The translations under genes were made by a program, and so were the position numbers. Below the pieces are notes generated by a model. The model searched no databases and was not told where the DNA came from. It saw only the letters and a program-made list of their open reading frames with translations. A stretch of 64,000 bases of DNA from Mesostigma viride (taxonomy: Eukaryota > Streptophyta > Mesostigmatophyceae > Mesostigmatales > Mesostigmataceae). The stretch lies in the NCBI GenBank assembly GCA_009746045.1, contig RPFO01000002.1, positions 960,240 through 1,024,239 of the forward strand, in the 5' to 3' direction. Below are positions 11,215-22,791 of this stretch, piece after piece. Position 1 is the first letter of the stretch, and each line of letters opens with the position of its first letter.

Positions 11215-11769
11215 ATGTCGGGTCGTAATCACCCGGATACGACTTTTAGAAGCCACATCCCACCCCCGCCCAAAGACCAGCGGCAGTTGCCCGTTAATCG
11301 CAAGGTAAAAGACTCCAGCAGCCTTTTGCCGACTGAGAAAATGTGGTTTCCGGGGAGCCGGGCAGCGAAGCTTGAACGGAGTAACCCGGGCTCGGTAATG
11401 TTTAATCACACGACATCTATCGTCCCTGGGTGCGTCGTTCAGCTTCGCAACGAGCTTGCCCCTAGTCAGCCTTTTTTCCTAGAAGTTGCGAAGATAGTGC
11501 CCGCGGACGCGATTCTAGATCCGTCGTCTGGAGCAGCGGCCAATATCGACCCCACAGACAGGTGGGTGCTCGTCGGCTATTGGGTATACCGTGACAAGGA
11601 GCTTCCTCACGAGGTAGCTACCTTGTTGCGGTGGCCGGAGACCACCATAACCCTGGTGGCTAGCGACCACAAGGCAGCGGTCCCCATCACGTCGGTGACG
11701 GACGTGGTGTCCGTGCTCCCGTTCTGGGAAGTCGGCCGGGACGAGCTCTTCGCCGACTACGCGATTGAG
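11215..11769 (+). CDS. Unknown transposon-borne protein, first coding exon (copy 1)
   Basis: I do not recognise this gene. The ATG at 11215 (MSGRNHPDTTF) follows a pyrimidine tract and TTTTCAG, so a 5' UTR intron may end just before it. The reading is open for 185 codons to GAG|GTATGT at 11770, a good donor; without splicing it stops at 11796. Residues about 60–180 form a compact segment with PGCVVQLRNELAPSQPFFLE, VLVGYWVYRDKELP and VASDHKAAVPITSVTDVV. This order (binding surface, WVYR, aliphatic strand) is reminiscent of BAH-type chromatin-binding domains, but that is a guess. The putative intron contains a retroelement fragment, and no 3' exon was found. The sequence appears identical to copy 2. 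Confidence 0.5.
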
Positions 11770-11863
11770 GTATGTGAAACTTGCGTGATGCCTTGAGTAT
11801 GTGCGGCGTTTCAGTCCCATGCTCTGATTTGTACAATATTGGATGTTTTTTCGGATTGGTGGC

Positions 11864-12425
11864 GAGTTATGGCCGACCTACCTTCAGCTCCGGCAGAGCG
11901 CAGGGGGGAAGCTGGTATGCTGGAGGGGTGCGGTCATCCACGTTGTTTGCAAGCCCTGGCAAGCCCCTCCTGCCACCTCAGTCTAGGGAATATATAACAG
12001 TAGTGTAGATTACTCAGGCTTAGCCTAGCATGTGGCCCTCGCGCATGTGCGCCCATAATGGCCCCCATGGATGATGCCTTCAGAATTTAGCCAAGCCATG
12101 CCTATAATGGGACCTCCCATGGATGTTGCATTGAGAATTTAGCCATGCTATGCCTATGCAGAGAGACGCTCTCTGTTGAGAAGCCATGCCCTAGCTCTTG
12201 TATAGCCATGATGATCTTCCCCCCCATGCCCGGCACCCCTTAGTTGGGTTGAGCTCCGAGACAACATGGTGGTGCAGGTGCCCTTGGTGCACCTAGAGCA
12301 AGTGTCGCTTACATTCCCACCCTTGCAGGAAGTAGCCCAGAATGTATTAAAAGCCATATGCACCTTCTCAGGGATATGTGCTGCATGTACTCCAACGGAG
12401 TTATGTTCCTAATTAATTAATTGAT
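11864..12425 (+). mobile_element. 5'-truncated ORF1-type retroelement E5 inside the transposon
   Basis: It begins inside ORF1 (LWPTYLQLRQ-like codons), keeps the stop and 3' UTR, and ends with the hairpin ACTCC-AAC-GGAGT (12389–12401) and AATTAATTAATT. The UTR belongs to a second subfamily also seen at 42840–43060 (−). It lies in the putative intron after 11769. The identical insertion in copy 2 shows it predates the tandem duplication. Confidence 0.75.
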
Positions 12426-12678
12426 TACGGATAATGATGGCTAAGTTTTGCGATATTAATGGCATCCCGTCATTATTGATCTTGGAATGATGGCTACTCC
12501 GCCGCTTCAAATGCTAGCCCTTCCTTGCATCTTGTACTTGCGTTATTGTCTTTACCGCATTTTTCAAACCCGGTTGCCGTGCCATGGTTTCAGCATTACT
12601 AATTATTTCTATGGTGTCAGGTAAGCTCCACAATGTCATGGCATTCTCCTTGAGCGTGCCACGTGCCTACACCCTTGC

Positions 12679-14445
12679 GTGCGTGATATGGATGGATGGA
12701 TGGAGGGATGGAGGGAGGGAGGGAGGGAGGGAGGGAGGGAGGGAGGGAGGGAGGGAGGGAGGGAGGGAGGGAGGGAGGGAGGGAGGGAGGGAGGGAGGGA
12801 GGGAGGAGGGAGGGAGGGAGGGAGGGAGGGAGGGAGGGAGGGAGGGAGGGAGGGAGGGAGGGATGGGGGGAGGGATGGAGGGAGGGATGGATGGAGGGAT
12901 GGATGGAGGGATGGATGGAGGGATGGATGGAGGGAGGGATGGAGGGAGGGATAGAGGGATGGAGGGATGGAGGGATGGTTGGATGGAGGGATGGAGGGAT
13001 GGAGGGATGGAGGGATGGATGGAGGGATGGAGGGATGGATGGAGGGATGGAGGGAGGGATGGAGGGATGGATGGAGGGATGGATGGAGGGATGGAGGGAT
13101 GGATGGAGGGATGGATGGAGGGATGGAGGGATGGAGGGACGGAGGGATGGTTGGATGGAGGGTTGGAGGGATGGAGGGATGGAGGGATGGAGGGATGGAT
13201 GGAGGGATGGAGGGATGGAGGGATGGAGGGATGGAGGGATGGAGGGATGGAGGAATGGAGGGATGGAGGGATGGAGGGATGGAGGGATGGAGGGATGGAG
13301 GGATGGAGGGATGGAGGGATGGATGGAGGGATGGATAGAGGGATGGATAGAGGGATGGATAGAGGGATGGATGGAGGGATGGAGGGATGGAGGGATGGAG
13401 GGATGGAGGGATGGAGGGAGGGAGGGGGATGGATGGAGGGAGGGAGGGAGGGAGGGAGGGAGGGAGGGAGGGAGGGAGGGAGGGAGGGAGGGAGGGAGGG
13501 AGGGAGGGAGGAGGGAGGGAGGGAGGGAGGAGGGAGGGAGGGAGGGATGGAGGGAGGGAGGGATGGAGGGAGGGAGGGATGGAGGGATGGAGGGATGGAG
13601 GGACGGAGGGATGGTTGGATGGAGGGTTGGAGGGATGGAGGGATGGAGGGATGGAGGGATGGAGGGATGGAGGGATGGAGGGATGGAGGGATGGATGGAG
13701 GGATGGATGGAGGGATGGATGGAGGGATGGATGGAGGGATGGATGGAGGGAGGGATGGAGGGAGGGATGGAGGGAGGGATAGAGGGATGGAGGGATGGAG
13801 GGATGGAGGGATGGAGGGATGGAGGGATAGAGGGATGGAGGGATGGAGGGATGGAGGGATGGAGGGATGGAGGGATAGAGGGATGGAGGGATGGAGGGAT
13901 GGAGGGATGGAGGGATGGAGGGATGGAGGGATGGAGGGATGGAGGGATGGAGGGAGGGAGGGATGGAGGGAGGGAGGGAGGGAGGGAGGGAGGAGGGAGG
14001 GAGGGAGGGAGGGAGGGAGGGAGGGAGGGAGGGAGGGAGGGAGGGAGGGAGGGAGGGAGGAGGAAGGAGGGAGGGAGGGAGGAGGGAGGGAGGGAGGGAG
14101 GGAGGAGGGAGGGAGGGAGGGAGGGAGGGAGGGAGGGAGGGAGGGAGGGAGGGAGGGAGGGAGGGAGGGAGGGAGGTATGGATGGAGGGAGGGAGGGATG
14201 GAGGGAGGGAGGGATGGAGGGATGGAGGGAGGGAGGGAGGGAGGGAGGGAGGAGGGAGGAGGGAGGGAGGGAGGGAGGGAGGGAGGGAGGGAGGAGGAGG
14301 GAGGGAGGGAGGGAGGGAGGGAGGGAGGGAGGGAGGGAGGGAGGGAGGGAGGGATGGATGGAGGGATGGATGGAGGGATGGAGGGAGTGAGAGAGGGAGG
14401 GAGTGAGGGATGGATGGATGGATGGAGGGAGGGAGGGAGGGAGGG
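12679..14445. repeat. GGGA/GGAT minisatellite (copy 1), G-quadruplex prone
   Basis: About 1.77 kb of GGGA and GGAT tetramers organised in higher-order blocks such as GGATGGAT-GGAGGGATGGAG. The long open readings on both strands are by-products of a stop-free repeat. Repeated G3 runs with 1-base spacers favour G-quadruplexes on the plus strand. The array is about 17 bp longer than in copy 2 and differs in block order. Confidence 0.95.
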
Positions 14446-14606
14446 ATGATGTGTAATCGGTTACCATGATTAGTTGCCATCTATGGGGTGAGTGGCCGTG
14501 TGAAGAGCGACGGAACTTATGGAAGGCTGCCCGGGTCCGGAAGCTAAGGGGGGCGGGTGGTGGTGGGCGTGGGGGGTTGGGGCATTTGAAACGAGAAATA
14601 CCGTAC

Positions 14607-17600
14607 CTCGCATCGCCCACTGCCATGCCATGTCGCCGAGGATGAAGACCCGGAACTTGATCATGATCTCCACACCATCGAGCATCCACACCATCGAGCA
14701 CCACGGGGATCTCATGCCCGGCCAGGTACTTGATGACCTCCAGCCACGCTGCTGCATTCTTGAGCAGGTTCGCTCGCTTGTCACCCCCGGGGGATTCTAG
14801 GTTGACTGACACCCAGTCTGGCCTCTGCCATAGGTCTGGGAATGCTGGGTCGACTGGGCGTATCGACATCGCTAGCATGTTCATCGTGCCGGCGCCTAAG
14901 CGGGTTCGATGACCATCGCCGCCGCAGCCGATGTCCAGCTTAGCCCGTTTCGTGACCTTCATGTCCCGCCACACTGGTGAATCGGGGTTTTCCAGGAAAA
15001 GCCTCATCACCATCAACTGCACACAGCACATGCGGGCGCGCAAGTCACAATTTATAACTCCAAGGCAGATTTAGGTAACCGTGACAGCACATACATGCTA
15101 GGACGATGTAAGGAAAATTCCAGTTAATGAACACGCGGGGGGAAAAAATGTGCAATTCAGATTGACACTAGCTTTCCACTGACCTGAGCTGAGTTGGTGG
15201 GGTGATTTTGCCAGCCGTAGACGCCTGTCTCGAAGTCCGGCATCGCGGTGACATCCTCAGCGATGTTCGTGCGATATAGTGGTACGATGCTGTCCACTCT
15301 CTCGGTCTGGTCCTTGCGGGCTTGTTGGATTAACTGCTCGCAGGGGACTACAGGCCCAAGGATTTTCTTGGCCCCGGCTGTGACCCTCACGGAGCATCCG
15401 CCTGGGATTGTATCGCGCAGCTTCACCCACAAGCGTGCGTCTCTCACGTCCCTGCTGTGCTTGGCTATGGCGCGCTCGTCAAACCTGCGCTTGTCGCGCG
15501 CGGGGAGGGACAAGAGGACCCCTTGAGATGACAACCTGGTCTCCCCCGTCCCGATGTGCTTCTTCAGGATCTCCTGGTCAGGCCACGCGACGGGTGCAGG
15601 GGGCCGCTTGTGCTGCAGCGTAGCGATGCGCGTTCTCATAATCCTCAGCATCGGCAGTGACTTTTTTGCCATGCCGATGCTAAAGGACATGAGGCTGTCC
15701 CGCGCACCCAGCAGAGCATCTCGCCTCGTTACCAAGGTCTTCTTGTTGCGCCTGTGGACCACATCAGCCAGTTCACCATCTGCATTCATGGTGAGACACC
15801 TGCGGGAGCGATCCAGCTCCCTCTGCAGCTCAAAAACTGGCCACTTCTCCATTTCCTTGAGCTTCTCCTTCTTGCGGTCCACCTCGGCGTCCAGCTGGGC
15901 GCACTCCGCCGTAACCTCCTCCAGCTTCCTCTTCAGGGCTGCCCTCGGCTCCCGGGCATCCTCCTCTTGCAAGGTCTTGATCTCATCTTGCAGCTCCAGG
16001 TAGTCTTTGATGCTGGTGTTAAGCACGCCTTGTCTAAAGGCCAAGTCAGCCTGGAGCTGCGCGATGGATGCGAGGAGCTGTTGCTCTCTCGCTGCCCACT
16101 GTCCTCGCTCTTCCAATAGAGCGCCATCTGCATCGGAGAGGGGCAGTAGGAACCCTTTCAATATTGCCCGAATCAAGTCTGGGATGCTTCCATCCATCCC
16201 AGCTGGCAGAGCATTTACAAATCCCAAATGGCGAGCGAGGCCCTTGAAGGCCATGACTTCACCATCGGTGAGGCCAGCTATTTCTATCTTATTGTGCTTG
16301 CCCGTATTGCTCAAATGGTCTTCCAGCAGGACTTGGTGAACACGTAACGCTGCATGGAACAAGGTAGTGGTGGACACAAATCAATATGAGGGTTTCAGGG
16401 GACCGTAGTGGGTAGATTTTTTTTGAGTGAGTAAAAATTCAGCTTTTATTTCATATCATTCCTATGTCAATTGGGAAGTCTCTGTGTTGATTGGAACCTG
16501 TAACTATAGCGACTAATTGTTGATGACACCACTAGTTGAGGGTACTACCCCGCCCCCACCATACACCAATGGTGAGCTACAAATGCATGCACCAAGCAAG
16601 AAAAAATAAACCCAAGACTGCAAAAATATGAGAAACAAGACCCCCTATTATTAACAAAGGAATTTGCCATCATAACGAGCTGAAATTTTGCAGCAGTGCG
16701 GTTCAGCCCCCTCGGCCCTCGGCCAGTTTTGAATACAAGTACGTGGTGTTGATCATTTTACAATGTGATTGGTCTGATTTCACTAATTAAGAGGGAAAAA
16801 AGACGCGACTTTGGGAGAGAAACTGATTAACTATGAGGAATACTCATTCTTTTACTGAGCTGAATAGCCACAATGTTTCACCAAGGGGGCAGCTACATGG
16901 GAGTACGTGGTTTGCATAAGAACGGTTTGCCCATTCTCCTAAATGATAATATTCGTCCTAAATAGCGTCGTTTTCTTTAGCTCACCACCGGTGCGTGGTT
17001 GGGGGTAACCCCCAATAACCCCCAACAAAAAAGTACCCCCAACAAGTGCAGTGGGATAAATGCCCAACAAACATCATCTTCACGGTCCCCAAGCATTATT
17101 GGATATGCTTCAAATGCATTACATTTATAAAAGGTATTTTTGGTGGGGTGCTAGGGATGTCCCCTCCCCTTCAGATGAATCGCAGAGTTCTAAGCAAAGA
17201 AACAATTCCAAAGCAAAGAACCAACTCCATTATTAACATACAGCTACCAATGCACTCGGTGCACTAAATTACATGCAAGAGGCCTACCTCCATTTGCTCA
17301 ATTGCACAAGTAAAACAGTCACGTCATTGCTAATATCCTAGGCACACAACTGCTCACAACACAAGACCGTTTTTCCCAATGCTGTGAGAATATATTATTT
17401 CAAAGCCTGTGAGAATCTCAGCTGGGCTAGTGAATATCTGAAGGATGAGCTGTGAGGGAGAACGAGGAATGTAAACTGAAAAGGAAGTTTATGTTGGAAC
17501 ACAAGGTTTTTTCCAGTTCAGAACCAGTAATGGCTTCAATTGTAAATTAAAGCACGCCAGCAGTATCAAAATGCATGGAGCCACTTAAAGCTGTAAAGTC

Positions 17601-18325
17601 TTCAACCTAGAAGGAGGCCTAAAATGCATGGAAAGGATGTCCACGTGGGTTTGTTGCCATGTACGTACCTTCCACGAGGGTGGCCAACGTTGCCACTGGC
17701 TGTTGCCTTTGGGAGATTTTATCAGGCATCTGCATGCAGCAAACGGGTACATTTTGCATTGCAGAAACGATTGCATACTACGCATGTTCATAGCGTCAGG
17801 CGAGTGCGGGACACAAGTTCACTGCGATAAATTGCGACGGCAGTGCAGGGCGCGTATACGAACGTGATGCACCAATACTGCGTGCACCGAGACGTGGCAT
17901 CGCAGGCGTGGCAGTGCTGCACATTGTTTCTAAACGACAGTGCAGCACATTGCACCACGGCACGTGACTAATTAAACCAAAGCCTGGCCTTAAAGCCTAG
18001 AAAAAGCCGACACGGTGTTGCCTGCAAGGGGCAGCGCTTGTTGTGGCCGGCAAAGGAACTTGAAATGCCAGGAACTTGACAAAGATTAACCTGGCATGCG
18101 CCAGCAATCTTAAGCAGTCTAATCAGCATCCACGCTTCAACAAAAAAACCCACCTTATTTCGTCATTCGGAATGTCGTCGGCAGTTAGGTCGCGCCAGTT
18201 CCCGGGTCGCCTGGGCACTCGCAAGGCCTGCACACAGAGTAACTGCGCCGAAATGCACAGGTGCTTTACGACAAACTGCAGGAAACCAAAATTACCTTAT
18301 AGCACCTTTTCCGAAGCTCGGGCAT
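14607..18325 (-). pseudogene. Split transposase-like gene, frameshifted (copy 1)
   Basis: Minus-strand exons inferred from splice sites and frame: 18325–18296 (MPELRKRCYK), 18275–18154 (FVVKHLCISAQLL…DDIPNDEI), 17729–17669 (CLIKSPKGNSQWQRWPPSWK), an unresolved middle exon, 16349–15184 (388 codons, with coiled coil LKRKLEEVTAECAQLDAEVD) and 15016–14607. The last exon has [13 protein letters not shown] and, about 100 residues on, [18 protein letters not shown] Gly-Asp-Gly followed by a second Gly-Asp in a hydrophobic stretch recalls DDE-type transposases of eukaryotic DNA transposons, so I infer a transposase. A 16-bp tandem duplication (14671–14686 / 14687–14702) breaks the frame between these motifs. 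The first intron would be only 20 nt. The last donor (GAG|GTACGG) points into the minisatellite, and no further exon was found. The stretch 16378–17668 is intronic or non-coding. An ATG at 16377 is an alternative start. Confidence 0.5.
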
Positions 18326-19416
18326 ACGGTCGCATCCCGCTGCGAGTTTTCAAAAGCAATATAATGCAACGTCCTGACCCTCGAGCCCGTTTTCCCAGTT
18401 TCTGCGCACCCATTGGACAAGAAATTCAAATTTCGCGGCGACCGGCGCAACGCCACAACACGCACGACTTAAAATCAGGTCTAAAACTTGCAAAACAATC
18501 ATATTTCTCCCTACATTTATCCTCCTCGACCACTCTGGCTGGCAGCCATGACCTCCAAGTGCCGTTCAACGTCCCTAACGTCTAAAACAACGTAATTTAC
18601 GTTGCTATGCATCGTCCAGCCAAAAATACAGTACAGTAATGTCAACGATGCGGGTCAGACTGGGTCGACAGGGAGTCGTGCTTGAACTTCCCAAGTTTTA
18701 TGGGGGAATCTCGCGAAACCTTAGAAACATTTTTGCCCAGCATTTGTGCGTGACAGTACGGTACGTGCGCTGGTTGGTCCTCTGACAGTTCCCTGTGCCA
18801 GGGCCAACCGGCTGCCCGTCAGTTGCCCCCGTTCAGAAAGTTTCGTCGAACTTTACTTCAGATTTGGAAATCATGAACGTGCGGTTGGAGTTTCGCGGGG
18901 GAACCCAAGTTCGCAAGTAATCCGCCAATGATGCGCTTCGAACACTTGCCCGCTAAAAATTCAACAGCCGCTCCGGCTGGCCACTTAAACGAAACTTGAT
19001 CACTCAATTACAATTCGTTTAACTGGCCTCCCCCGTCGGCTGGTCCGAAAAATGCCCGGCGACCTTGGTCGTGCGGACCCTAAGTGTAGCGGTACGGCCA
19101 AGTCGCTGTGGTTAGTCAGTCAGTCAGTTCTGACCCACGCAAAACTCGAGGTTTTCGGTTTCGTGTCGGCATTCGCGTGGGACGGAACGACGGTTACTCC
19201 TCTTGATTCTGCTCGGGCCGAGAACAAAAGTTTCAATGAATAGCCAAGGAATAGCACCAAAGAAAGTTCCCACCGTCCACAAAGGAAACGTTACGGGGCG
19301 CCACAATTGTGGTTGCAGCCGTTGAGGTCAAATTTACGTGCGCACCGTGCCCAAAACAACGTTGCAAGCTAGCGGTAAATACTCTCTTACTCTATTATTT
19401 CCATCTGTTTTCAGCC

Positions 19417-19971
19417 ATGTCGGGTCGTAATCACCCGGATACGACTTTTAGAAGCCACATCCCACCCCCGCCCAAAGACCAGCGGCAGTTGCCCGTTAAT
19501 CGCAAGGTAAAAGACTCCAGCAGCCTTTTGCCGACTGAGAAAATGTGGTTTCCGGGGAGCCGGGCAGCGAAGCTTGAACGGAGTAACCCGGGCTCGGTAA
19601 TGTTTAATCACACGACATCTATCGTCCCTGGGTGCGTCGTTCAGCTTCGCAACGAGCTTGCCCCTAGTCAGCCTTTTTTCCTAGAAGTTGCGAAGATAGT
19701 GCCCGCGGACGCGATTCTAGATCCGTCGTCTGGAGCAGCGGCCAATATCGACCCCACAGACAGGTGGGTGCTCGTCGGCTATTGGGTATACCGTGACAAG
19801 GAGCTTCCTCACGAGGTAGCTACCTTGTTGCGGTGGCCGGAGACCACCATAACCCTGGTGGCTAGCGACCACAAGGCAGCGGTCCCCATCACGTCGGTGA
19901 CGGACGTGGTGTCCGTGCTCCCGTTCTGGGAAGTCGGCCGGGACGAGCTCTTCGCCGACTACGCGATTGAG
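19417..19971 (+). CDS. Unknown transposon-borne protein, first coding exon (copy 2)
   Basis: Same sequence as 11215–11769, with the same start, WVYR segment and donor. See that entry. An exact repeat gives no information about selection. Confidence 0.5.
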
Positions 19972-20065
19972 GTATGTGAAACTTGCGTGATGCCTTGAGT
20001 ATGTGCGGCGTTTCAGTCCCATGCTCTGATTTGTACAATATTGGATGTTTTTTCGGATTGGTGGC

Positions 20066-20627
20066 GAGTTATGGCCGACCTACCTTCAGCTCCGGCAGAG
20101 CGCAGGGGGGAAGCTGGTATGCTGGAGGGGTGCGGTCATCCACGTTGTTTGCAAGCCCTGGCAAGCCCCTCCTGCCACCTCAGTCTAGGGAATATATAAC
20201 AGTAGTGTAGATTACTCAGGCTTAGCCTAGCATGTGGCCCTCGCGCATGTGCGCCCATAATGGCCCCCATGGATGATGCCTTCAGAATTTAGCCAAGCCA
20301 TGCCTATAATGGGACCTCCCATGGATGTTGCATTGAGAATTTAGCCATGCTATGCCTATGCAGAGAGACGCTCTCTGTTGAGAAGCCATGCCCTAGCTCT
20401 TGTATAGCCATGATGATCTTCCCCCCCATGCCCGGCACCCCTTAGTTGGGTTGAGCTCCGAGACAACATGGTGGTGCAGGTGCCCTTGGTGCACCTAGAG
20501 CAAGTGTCGCTTACATTCCCACCCTTGCAGGAAGTAGCCCAGAATGTATTAAAAGCCATATGCACCTTCTCAGGGATATGTGCTGCATGTACTCCAACGG
20601 AGTTATGTTCCTAATTAATTAATTGAT
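20066..20627 (+). mobile_element. Retroelement E5, copy carried by transposon copy 2
   Basis: Duplicate of 11864–12425, with hairpin at 20591–20603 and an AATT tail. It was copied along with the transposon rather than inserted independently. Confidence 0.75.
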
Positions 20628-20880
20628 TACGGATAATGATGGCTAAGTTTTGCGATATTAATGGCATCCCGTCATTATTGATCTTGGAATGATGGCTACT
20701 CCGCCGCTTCAAATGCTAGCCCTTCCTTGCATCTTGTACTTGCGTTATTGTCTTTACCGCATTTTTCAAACCCGGTTGCCGTGCCATGGTTTCAGCATTA
20801 CTAATTATTTCTATGGTGTCAGGTAAGCTCCACAATGTCATGGCATTCTCCTTGAGCGTGCCACGTGCCTACACCCTTGC

Positions 20881-22630
20881 GTGCGTGATATGGATGGATG
20901 GATGGAGGGATGGAGGGAGGGAGGGAGGGAGGAGGGAGGGAGGGAGGGAGGGAGGGAGGGAGGGAGGGAGGGAGGGAGGGAGGGAGGGAGGAGGGAGGGA
21001 GGGAGGGAGGGAGGGAGGGAGGGAGGGAGGGAGGGAGGGAGGGAGGGATGGGGGGAGGGATGGAGGGAGGGATGGATGGAGGGATGGATGGAGGGATGGA
21101 TGGAGGGATGGATGGAGGGAGGGATGGAGGGAGGGATAGAGGGATGGAGGGATGGAGGGATGGTTGGATGGAGGGATGGAGGGATGGAGGGATGGAGGGA
21201 TGGATGGAGGGATGGAGGGATGGATGGAGGGATGGAGGGAGGGATGGAGGGATGGATGGAGGGATGGATGGAGGGATGGAGGGATGGATGGAGGGATGGA
21301 TGGAGGGATGGAGGGATGGAGGGACGGAGGGATGGTTGGATGGAGGGTTGGAGGGATGGAGGGATGGAGGGATGGAGGGATGGATGGAGGGATGGAGGGA
21401 TGGAGGGATGGAGGGATGGAGGGATGGAGGGATGGAGGAATGGAGGGATGGAGGGATGGAGGGATGGAGGGATGGAGGGATGGAGGGATGGAGGGATGGA
21501 GGGATGGATGGAGGGATGGATAGAGGGATGGATAGAGGGATGGATAGAGGGATGGATGGAGGGATGGAGGGATGGAGGGATGGAGGGATGGAGGGATGGA
21601 GGGAGGGAGGGGGATGGATGGAGGGAGGAGGGAGGGAGGGAGGGAGGGAGGGAGGGAGGGAGGGAGGGAGGAGGGAGGGAGGGAGGGAGGGAGGGAGGGG
21701 AGGGAGGGAGGGAGGGAGGGATGGAGGGAGGGAGGGATGGAGGGAGGGAGGGATGGAGGGATGGAGGGATGGAGGGACGGAGGGATGGTTGGATGGAGGG
21801 TTGGAGGGATGGAGGGATGGAGGGATGGAGGGATGGAGGGATGGAGGGATGGAGGGATGGAGGGATGGATGGAGGGATGGATGGAGGGATGGATGGAGGG
21901 ATGGATGGAGGGATGGATGGAGGGAGGGATGGAGGGAGGGATGGAGGGAGGGATAGAGGGATGGAGGGATGGAGGGATGGAGGGATGGAGGGATGGAGGG
22001 ATAGAGGGATGGAGGGATGGAGGGATGGAGGGATGGAGGGATGGAGGGATAGAGGGATGGAGGGATGGAGGGATGGAGGGATGGAGGGATGGAGGGATGG
22101 AGGGATGGAGGGATGGAGGGATGGAGGGAGGGAGGGATGGATGGAGGGAGGGAGGGAGGGAGGGAGGGAGGGAGGGAGGGAGGGAGGGAGGGAGGGAGGA
22201 GGAGGGAGGAGGGAGGGAGGGAGGGAGGGAGGGAGGGAGGAGGAGGAAGGAGGGAGGGAGGGAGGGAGGGAGGGAGGGAGGGAGGGAGGGAGGGAGGGAG
22301 GGAGGGAGGGAGGGAGGGAGGGAGGGAGGGAGGGAGGGAGGGAGGGAGGGAGGGAGGGAGGTATGGATGGAGGGAGGGAGGGATGGAGGGAGGGAGGGAT
22401 GGAGGGATGGAGGGAGGGAGGGAGGGAGGGAGGGAGGGAGGGAGGGAGGGAGGGAGGGAGGGAGGGAGGGAGGGAGGGAGGGAGGGAGGGAGGGAGGGAG
22501 GGAGGGAGGGAGGGAGGGAGGGAGGGAGGAGGGAGGGATGGATGGAGGGATGGATGGAGGGATGGAGGGAGTGAGAGAGGGAGGGAGTGAGGGATGGATG
22601 GATGGATGGAGGGAGGGAGGGAGGGAGGGA
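20881..22630. repeat. GGGA/GGAT minisatellite (copy 2)
   Basis: Counterpart of 12679–14445, with the same start and end but different numbers of GGGA units in several blocks. It is the only sizeable difference between the two transposon copies. Confidence 0.95.
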
Positions 22631-22791
22631 TGATGTGTAATCGGTTACCATGATTAGTTGCCATCTATGGGGTGAGTGGCCGTGTGAAGAGCGACGGAAC
22701 TTATGGAAGGCTGCCCGGGTCCGGAAGCTAAGGGGGGCGGGGTGGTGGTGGGCGTGGGGGGTTGGGGCATTTGAAACGAGAAATACCGTAC

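Larger units (their letters stand above)
10805..19003. mobile_element. 8.2 kb DNA transposon, copy 1 of a tandem pair
   Basis: The left end reads ATTACAATTCGTTTAACTGG and the right end, reversed, reads GTGATCAAGTTTCGTTTAAG. They share TTCGTTTAA-[C/G]-TGGCC as an imperfect terminal inverted repeat. Inside are a plus-strand gene (11215), a retroelement 3' end, a GGGA/GGAT minisatellite and a minus-strand split gene with transposase-like features. The second copy starts at 19007 after only 3 bp (TCA). A target-site duplication could not be fixed. Superfamily is undecided. Confidence 0.7.

Noticed and set aside
12584-14480. Open readings of 560–808 codons on both strands (GGRE/MEGW and PPSL/HPSI repeats), and the same at 20786–22969
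   Set aside because: They exist only because the GGGA/GGAT array has no stop codon in most frames. All frames and both strands are open, and the composition follows the repeat.
18076-18585. A 169-codon plus-strand reading (and 26261–26770)
   Set aside because: It overlaps the minus-strand exons with good splice sites and in-frame joins at 18275–18154, and shows no domain.
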